Positions 58,397 through 64,000 of a DNA stretch of 64,000 bases are shown one piece after another. Origin of the DNA: Oribacterium sp. P6A1 (GTDB lineage: Bacteria; Bacillota; Clostridia; Lachnospirales; Lachnospiraceae); NCBI RefSeq assembly GCF_000702885.1, contig NZ_JNKO01000010.1, forward strand, positions 1 to 64,000, given 5' to 3'. The notes beneath the pieces are model-generated. The model did not search any database, was not told where the DNA came from, and was given only the letters and a program-made list of their open reading frames with translations. Positions within the stretch are counted from its first letter, which is position 1. Every line of letters starts with the position of its first letter. A program made the translations under genes and the position numbers.

Positions 58397-58951
58397 TTAT
58401 ATTCTGCCAAATGCCACTCCCAGCACTGCAGCAAAAATTATCAGATGTATCGGTGATGCTTTTCTTTTCAGGAAGCGTTTATGCAAAAGAATAAACATTA
58501 TAAGTATGATGGTTATCACTATATTTACACGATTCAGGCCACCATCCATCCTGCAGTTGTTTATAATCATATAAAGTCCGGTAGATAGGATGATTCCTAC
58601 GATGCATGGCTTGATGCCCCTGAGCACCGCCTGAAATTCAGGGTTATCCGTAATATTCTTCAGTATGGTTGATACGATCAGAATGATGACAAATGATGGA
58701 ATAGCAACGGCCGTTGTTGCTATGACAGCTCCAAGGACTCCCGCCTGACTGCTTCCAATGTAAGTTGCCATATTTACCATGATGGGGCCCGGGGTGCTTT
58801 CGCTGACAGCTATCATGTAAGTGAGCTGATCTTCACTCAGCCACCCGTAGGTCATAACCACATCCCTTATCAGAGGTATAGCACCATATGCCCCGCCAAA
58901 AGCGAATATTCCTATCTGTAAAAACCCTAAAAATAATTGAAGATATATCAA
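58397..58951 (-). CDS. Chromate transporter family protein (half 2)
   Basis: 184 residues, single CHR domain: FLQIGIFAFGGAYGAIPLIRDVVMTYGWLSEDQLTYMIAVSESTPGPIMVNMATYIGSSQAG with six to seven hydrophobic stretches. Bacteria often encode two such short proteins that together form a CHR-family anion antiporter. The natural substrate may be an oxyanion such as sulfate rather than chromate. 61 bases from its partner. Confidence 0.87.
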   Translation of the reverse strand: MIYLQLFLGFLQIGIFAFGGAYGAIPLIRDVVMTYGWLSEDQLTYMIAVSESTPGPIMVNMATYIGSSQAGVLGAVIATTAVAIPSFVIILIVSTILKNITDNPEFQAVLRGIKPCIVGIILSTGLYMIINNCRMDGGLNRVNIVITIILIMFILLHKRFLKRKASPIHLIIFAAVLGVAFGRI

Positions 58952-59012
58952 ATGTCTCTCCCTTTTCTGTATATGTCAAAAGTTATTTAACTTTCATCGG
59001 TTACAATCAGAA

Positions 59013-59564
59013 TCAGTGTTTCCTCATTTCCGAAACATAATTATATATCAGTCCAATGACTCCCGCCGTCATCATCATGACAACAGTAGAAATCTTAAAT
59101 CCCAGGAATTCAGAACAAAGCATCAGAAGCATGGATGTACAAAAAATGATACGCGGAAAAAGCTTCTTTTTCATATTGGAAAGCATGCCGAGACCTGCAT
59201 TAAATATCAAAAGTCCAACCGCAAGCTTGATTCCGCGAAAAGCATCTGCCACTACTTTTATTTCCATAAAATTACCCAGAAAGCAGGAAATCACATAGAT
59301 AATCAGAAATGACGGAAGTATGACACCTATAGTTGCCGCAAACGCACCCTTCAGACCTTTCATCTTATATCCCACAAAGGTTGCGCAGTTTATGGCTATA
59401 GGGCCCGGAGTTGATTCAGCTATAACTGTCATATTCATCATCTCATCATGAGTTATCCATTTCTTTTTTGTAACGCAAATGTCCTCAATAAGAGAGATCA
59501 TGGCGTATCCCCCTCCGAAGGTAAAACACCCGATCTTCGCAAAAGTCAAAAATAGTTCCAGCAT
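59013..59564 (-). CDS. Chromate transporter family protein (half 1)
   Basis: 183 residues, the partner CHR domain: FAKIGCFTFGGGYAMISLIEDICVTKKKWITHDEMMNMTVIAESTPGPIAINCATFVGYKM. Same topology as the neighbouring half. Tandem order on one transcript, with an aldo/keto reductase gene directly upstream. Confidence 0.87.
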   Translation of the reverse strand: MLELFLTFAKIGCFTFGGGYAMISLIEDICVTKKKWITHDEMMNMTVIAESTPGPIAINCATFVGYKMKGLKGAFAATIGVILPSFLIIYVISCFLGNFMEIKVVADAFRGIKLAVGLLIFNAGLGMLSNMKKKLFPRIIFCTSMLLMLCSEFLGFKISTVVMMMTAGVIGLIYNYVSEMRKH

Positions 59565-59592
59565 GTATTCTCCCTACAATGTTCAGGCTCTG

Positions 59593-60627
59593 TCAAACCG
59601 TTCTGTTCCCTTTAAGCACCTCACGATAATCCTCCAAATTTTTCTTTAAAAGCGTTGGAATTTGAAGCTCATAAGGACACTTCGTCATACATACTCCGCA
59701 ATTCACACAGTCCTCGATCTTCTCCATTTCTTTCTGCCAATGATCACTGAGCCAGCTCTTACTTGGAGCTCGTCTGAGCATTAACGACATTCTGTTACAG
59801 TTATTAATCTCTATACCAACCGTACATGGCATACAGTAGCCGCATCCACGGCAGAATTCTCCCATAAGTTCATCACGCTCGGCTTTGATAAACTGAAAGA
59901 TATCGTCGTTCATGACAGGTGTCTCATTCATATATGAAAGCCACTCATCAAGCTCAGACTCTCTCTGGATTCCCCAAATCGGTACCGCACCATCAAATTG
60001 TGATATGAAAGCCATGGCTGCCTTTGAATTCGTTATAAGTCCTCCGGCGAGGCCTTTCATGCAGATGAATCCTATGTTGTGCTCATTGGCAAGCTCTATG
60101 AGTTCTATTTCCTTTTCAGAAGCAAGATAGCTCATGGGGTACTGAACCGTATCATACAGTTCCGATTCGATAAGTTCCCTGGCAATTCCATACTTATGAG
60201 CAGTACCGGAAATAAAACGTATCTTGCCCTTTTGTCTTGCCTCCTCCATACATTCATACATGCCGCTTCCGTCTCCCGGTCTGTAGCAGGTATTCATCAT
60301 ATGGAACTGATAGATATCGAGATAGTCCGTTTTAAGATTTGTAAGTGTCGTATCCAGATCCTTCCAAAATTCCTCCGGCGTAGTCGCCTTGGTTTTTGAG
60401 GCAATGAATATATCTTTCCGGTCCACATATCCTGTTCCGAAGGACTCTCCAAGTTTCACTTCACTGTCACTGTAAGCTCTTGCCGTATCAAAAAAGCGAA
60501 TGCCTCCTTCATAAGCCTTTCTGAGAATCCTGATGGCTTCTTCAATGGATACTCTCTGAATCGGTAATGCTCCAAAACCGTTCTGCGGCACTTCAATTCC
60601 CGTTCTTCCTAAAACAACATTTTTCAT
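59593..60627 (-). CDS. Aldo/keto reductase with C-terminal 4Fe-4S ferredoxin domain
   Basis: 344 residues from the ATG at 60627 (AAGGAG nine bases before), giving the family start KNVVLGRTGIEVPQNGFGALPIQRV. The first 260 residues are an AKR barrel (FDTARAYSDSE with Asp/Tyr, FIASKTK with Lys, YQFHMM with His). The tail carries CRGCGYCMPC and CVNCGVCMTKCP, two cysteine clusters for 4Fe-4S. Such fusions are common in anaerobes and may take electrons from ferredoxin rather than NADPH. Located before the chromate-transporter halves; substrate unknown. Confidence 0.87.
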   Translation of the reverse strand: MKNVVLGRTGIEVPQNGFGALPIQRVSIEEAIRILRKAYEGGIRFFDTARAYSDSEVKLGESFGTGYVDRKDIFIASKTKATTPEEFWKDLDTTLTNLKTDYLDIYQFHMMNTCYRPGDGSGMYECMEEARQKGKIRFISGTAHKYGIARELIESELYDTVQYPMSYLASEKEIELIELANEHNIGFICMKGLAGGLITNSKAAMAFISQFDGAVPIWGIQRESELDEWLSYMNETPVMNDDIFQFIKAERDELMGEFCRGCGYCMPCTVGIEINNCNRMSLMLRRAPSKSWLSDHWQKEMEKIEDCVNCGVCMTKCPYELQIPTLLKKNLEDYREVLKGNRTV

Positions 60628-60848
60628 ACACTTCTCTCCTTGTAGAACTAAGACCCATTTAATGTTCGTTTCATAAAAATAACCCTTTTCCAATTGATGT
60701 CCATAGTTCCTTGCTTTCCCTTCCTGCAGCTTCCTTCCTATGTCATCCATGATATAATAAACATAAAAATCAGCACTGAATTAATAATACCATTTTGTCA
60801 GGGATACGTACATATTCTGCCATTCATACAATGATGGACAGCGAATAA

Positions 60849-60878
60849 ATCAGGTCAGGCTATAAAGCCTGACCTGAT
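60849..60878 (-). terminator. Terminator after the chemoreceptor gene
   Basis: ATCAGGTCAGGCT pairs perfectly with AGCCTGACCTGAT around an ATAA loop, T-rich on the minus strand. Confidence 0.8.
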
Positions 60879-60904
60879 CTTCGTTTATTCATTTGGATAT
60901 ATCA

Positions 60905-63079
60905 TTATTCTTTTAACTGGAATTTTGTAACAAGACCATCCAGCTTTTCCGCCTGAGTGGAAAGCTCCTGACTGGCTGCTGCACTCTCCTCTGCAGTTGC
61001 AGAGTTTGTTTGTACAACAGAGGAAATCTGATCGATTCCGTCTGTTACCTGCTGAATGCCTGCATTCTGCTGTTGGGAAGCTTCAGAAATCTTGCTGATC
61101 AGCTCATCGATTCTTGTAAAGCTGTCCGATACCTTTCCAAGAGCAATTGCTGTCTCATCTGTGATTCCTGCTCCCTTATGTACAGCCTCAATGGTATCTT
61201 CAATAAGCTTCGCAGTATTGCCGGCAGCATCCTGTGACTTCTTCGCAAGATTACCTACCTCGTCAGCAACAACCGCAAATCCCTTTCCGGCAGTTCCTGC
61301 TCTTGCCGCCTCAATAGCTGCATTAAGCGCAAGAATGTTGGTCTGGAATGCAATGTCATCAATGGTCTTTATGATCTTTCCGATCTCATTTGCCTTCTCG
61401 GTTATTTCTGTCATGGATTCTGACATTTCCCGCATCTTATCATTGGAAGTACGGACTGCCTCATTGGAACCCTGGCTGATAAGCGCAGCCTCCTTGGTGA
61501 GGTCTGTGGTGCCAAGTACCTTTTTTGATATCTCTCCCATCGTCTTAGAAAGATCCTCAACGGATGAAGCCTGCTCTGTAGATCCTTGTGCCAGTGCCTG
61601 AGAACCTGAAGCAACCTGCTCAGCTTCACCTGATACCAGATTTGCGGAACTCTTGATTTCCCGCATGGTAGCAGATAGTTCTGAACTGATACTGTTTACA
61701 GCGTTTTTAAGCGGTGCATATGCTCCTACATAGAGCTCTCTGTGACGATTGGAATCAGTATTAAAGTTTCCTGCGGCAAGCTGTGTCAGATTCTCGGACA
61801 GATCTTCAATAATCTTACGAAGTCTCTCGATAAACTGATGAATAGAATCCGCAAGTACTCCTATCTCATCATTGCCCTTGTAGGATACATCTATATCAAA
61901 ATTACCGACTGCAACCTTCTGTGCCGCATCTCCGATCCTATTAAGAGGTGCAAGGGTTTTTGTAAGAAGACTTACTACAACAAGACTGAGTACAACAAGC
62001 GCTATGATTGCAAAAATAACGATGAAAACAACAATCTCATAATTGGGGGCATAATAATCATTCTGCTGAAGTGCACACTGGGTCCACCAGTATCCGCCGC
62101 CAACCTCAATCGGTGAGAAATAACGGATTACTTTTCCGTTCTTTTGAGACATACTTGTGAACTTGAATCTGTCTTCAGTCTTTACACCATTAGTGAAATC
62201 AGCAAAGGTCTCATCTCCGATGACATCCTTGAAACTGGTTCCTATAATAGCCAGATTACTGCTGAGGAGGAAATCACCGCTTCCGCTGAATACATTGTAG
62301 ATCATATTATCGAAAGGCGGATGTTTGTCCACTATTATACCGAAGGAAGCCGTATCAATGGTAATGACAACAGTTCCCTTGAAATTACCATCGGATACAA
62401 TTGGATAGTAAAATGATACAACCTTTAATTCATTAAACTCATATGCTGATGAAGTGCCGTTCTCAAGAGATTCTTTTGCAGGAGCGTAGTAATCAGCATC
62501 TGCATAGCTATCATATTCCAGATTCCTGACCACTCCATTCTCATTGTCTTCTCTTGTGATATAAGGGGCAAACTGTATCATGTCCCTGGAATAAGCCCCA
62601 GGTTCCATGAGAACACCAACACCAACTATATAATCATATGTTGAGATTGCGTGTATCATGGAATTTATCATAACGGTTTCTGCCGCATATCTGCTTCCGC
62701 TGATCTGTTCACCTGTAACACGGCTGAAAAAGGTACCGTTGGTAGGCTGCGGCTGTTCCTTTACAGCCCCTTCCACTGTCCATGTTGCCGCGATGCCGGA
62801 TTCCATACTGTCTTCTGCTGCATACATACGTTTCATAACAGTCTGTATGTTTTCATCGATATCATTGGCAACATCAACAATTGACTTGACTTTTGCCGCA
62901 CCTTTGTCTGCCATTGCATACATGGTCTTATCTGTCGCCTTCAGCATGGAGCCGCCGACAAAAACGATGATGGCAACGGTCATGGCTGCAAAGACTCCCA
63001 AAAGCACGATAGAAACTATCGCCGCCAGTCTTCTGCTTATACTGCCCTTTTTACGTACTGTCGATTTTCCGTATTTCAT
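60905..63079 (-). CDS. Methyl-accepting chemotaxis protein
   Basis: 724 residues from the ATG at 63079 (GAGGAG eight bases upstream); an in-frame TTG five codons earlier is less likely. One membrane helix near residues 20-45, a periplasm-facing dCache-like sensor region to about residue 355, a second helix, HAMP ([26 protein letters not shown]) and the cytoplasmic signalling coiled coil with the hairpin tip [35 protein letters not shown]. The sensor has the long alpha helix plus double PAS layout of dCache domains that bind amino acids or organic acids. Transmits to a CheA kinase; no che genes are in the window. Confidence 0.93.
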   Translation of the reverse strand: MKYGKSTVRKKGSISRRLAAIVSIVLLGVFAAMTVAIIVFVGGSMLKATDKTMYAMADKGAAKVKSIVDVANDIDENIQTVMKRMYAAEDSMESGIAATWTVEGAVKEQPQPTNGTFFSRVTGEQISGSRYAAETVMINSMIHAISTYDYIVGVGVLMEPGAYSRDMIQFAPYITREDNENGVVRNLEYDSYADADYYAPAKESLENGTSSAYEFNELKVVSFYYPIVSDGNFKGTVVITIDTASFGIIVDKHPPFDNMIYNVFSGSGDFLLSSNLAIIGTSFKDVIGDETFADFTNGVKTEDRFKFTSMSQKNGKVIRYFSPIEVGGGYWWTQCALQQNDYYAPNYEIVVFIVIFAIIALVVLSLVVVSLLTKTLAPLNRIGDAAQKVAVGNFDIDVSYKGNDEIGVLADSIHQFIERLRKIIEDLSENLTQLAAGNFNTDSNRHRELYVGAYAPLKNAVNSISSELSATMREIKSSANLVSGEAEQVASGSQALAQGSTEQASSVEDLSKTMGEISKKVLGTTDLTKEAALISQGSNEAVRTSNDKMREMSESMTEITEKANEIGKIIKTIDDIAFQTNILALNAAIEAARAGTAGKGFAVVADEVGNLAKKSQDAAGNTAKLIEDTIEAVHKGAGITDETAIALGKVSDSFTRIDELISKISEASQQQNAGIQQVTDGIDQISSVVQTNSATAEESAAASQELSTQAEKLDGLVTKFQLKE

Positions 63080-63270
63080 TTTAGTTCTCCTCAATTCAAT
63101 ATTCGTTCAAGCTTTAAAATATAGTTTTCACGTTCATATCGCTGAAAGTTATATCGGCAGTCTTATCAATAATAATAACTTGTATTAGTTATAACGATGA
63201 AGTTTTCTTTATTAGGAATTATGTTTTTTAATATTCATGAGACCATGATATGCGTTTAAGAGGCTTATCG

Positions 63271-63303
63271 AAAAAAACAGCAGGTGCCGTAAAGCATCTG
63301 CTG
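63271..63303 (-). terminator. Terminator after the CPBP gene
   Basis: CAGCAGGTGC (63278-63287) opposes GCATCTGCTG (63294-63303) with one wobble; seven T (A63271-A63277) follow on the minus strand. Confidence 0.88.
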
Positions 63304-63327
63304 CCGAGAACTCTGGAAACCCGCCAA

Positions 63328-64000
63328 TTAATATGCCTCTCTAGTTGTAAGCTTCAGAATTCTTGTATCACCGCTCAAAAGAACTGTGGGAACCATGAAC
63401 AGAACCAGAGCTATAATTATCTCGATATTATATAAATCCCTGTTCAAAACCATGGGAAGCAAAACACTTATGGAATTATTCAGAACATGAGCCAATATAG
63501 AAACGCCTACCGTATTGTACCTGTATGCCAAATAGGTAAGGGTCATACCGACGGGGATTGCATAGAGGCTCTGAAGAGGATTCATATGCATGGCTGCAAA
63601 AAGCAAGGTATTCAATATAATGCACCCCTTAATTCCGCAAACAGTTTTTGATTTCCGTAACAGAATTCCTCTGTATGCAAGTTCTTCGGCAATGGGAGCT
63701 AACAGCATAATGGTAAGATATCCAATGATATTTTCATCCCCCATGGCCGTATTCATCATTGAATTGAATAAATTTAAAGATGCCGGTGAAAGAGCAGTTA
63801 CAAAGTGGCTTATCAGTAATGCTATACAAAATGTAACTATAGTCAAACATACGATGAATCCCATGGATTTCACATTAAATGGTTTTTCATGTTCTTCCTG
63901 CAAATCTTCCGCCTGATCTTTAGCTATCACATATTTTAAAAAGTACCAGATTCCAAAAACTGCCATACATACCAGTTCAGATGCAAACAGTATTACAGGC
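63328..64000 (-). CDS. CPBP-family intramembrane metalloprotease, 5' part beyond the window
   Basis: The frame is open to the last base of the window, so the true start lies outside; the Met at 63966 is internal. About 223 residues are visible. The three conserved CPBP motifs are present: APIAEELAYRGILLRK (EExxxR), FAAMHMNPLQ (FxxxH) and HVLNNSI (HxxxN), with many hydrophobic helices between. CPBP/Abi proteins cleave membrane substrates or mature peptides; this one is not next to a bacteriocin gene. A terminator follows its stop. Confidence 0.85.
   Translation of the reverse strand, partial: PVILFASELVCMAVFGIWYFLKYVIAKDQAEDLQEEHEKPFNVKSMGFIVCLTIVTFCIALLISHFVTALSPASLNLFNSMMNTAMGDENIIGYLTIMLLAPIAEELAYRGILLRKSKTVCGIKGCIILNTLLFAAMHMNPLQSLYAIPVGMTLTYLAYRYNTVGVSILAHVLNNSISVLLPMVLNRDLYNIEIIIALVLFMVPTVLLSGDTRILKLTTREAY

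Overview
The window looks like a chromosomal segment of a low-GC, strictly anaerobic Firmicute, most likely a Lachnospiraceae relative such as Butyrivibrio or Pseudobutyrivibrio. This is inferred from AT-rich intergenic DNA, AGGAGG-type ribosome sites, class I hybrid-cluster protein with no oxygen-respiration genes, Fe-dependent alcohol dehydrogenases, a DUF3737 protein and rhamnose/pectin catabolism genes. No rRNA or tRNA gene was recognised.

Layout. 1-7.3 kb is accessory and decayed: an edge-cut gene, a frameshifted zinc-ribbon gene, a small hairpin-bounded element, an EAL phosphodiesterase, two large stem-loops, a VOC protein, a secreted SGNH hydrolase, gene remnants and a complete IS200/IS605 element (TnpA, a TnpB without zinc finger, structured omega-RNA end). 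7.3-18.4 kb, nearly all on the minus strand, is a sulfur amino-acid locus. A promoter, a Cys/Met-rich leader peptide and an intrinsic terminator precede a URO-D-like methyltransferase, a cystine-type ABC importer, two PLP C-S lyases and an SDR; a 5'-nucleotidase and a YqeY protein follow. 18.6-26.1 kb holds a metallophosphoesterase, a TetR-linked redox cluster with an aldo/keto reductase gene shrunk by internal deletion, and a MerR-type operon (DUF3737, MerR, Fe-alcohol dehydrogenase) whose promoter has the 19-bp spacer typical of MerR control. 26.2-29.4 kb carries recQ and a histidine phosphatase. 29.6-37.9 kb has hcp, then a carboxylic-acid module (hydro-lyase-like protein, PrpF isomerase, VOC protein, aconitase-like hydratase, a 47-residue small ORF) opposite a LysR regulator. 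38-40.8 kb has a lipoprotein with a 14-residue upstream ORF, and metY.

41-53.4 kb is a rhamnogalacturonan/L-rhamnose locus: GH105 hydrolase, TRAP transporter, rhaA, rhaD, rhaB, rhaM, a GldA-like dehydrogenase suited to lactaldehyde reduction, and two AraC regulators. Unsaturated disaccharides would be imported and cleaved, and rhamnose converted to DHAP plus lactaldehyde. 53.4-56.2 kb holds a collapsed type I-C CRISPR-Cas locus (five 32-nt repeats joined directly to the HD part of cas3) and a hipBA module with regularly spaced palindromes. 56.4-64 kb has a DMT exporter, a Gfo/Idh oxidoreductase, paired chromate-transporter halves, a ferredoxin-type aldo/keto reductase, a chemoreceptor and an edge-cut CPBP protease.

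The strongest unusual signals are the Cys/Met leader-peptide attenuator at 18.1-18.4 kb and the cas3-to-repeat fusion at 53.76 kb.
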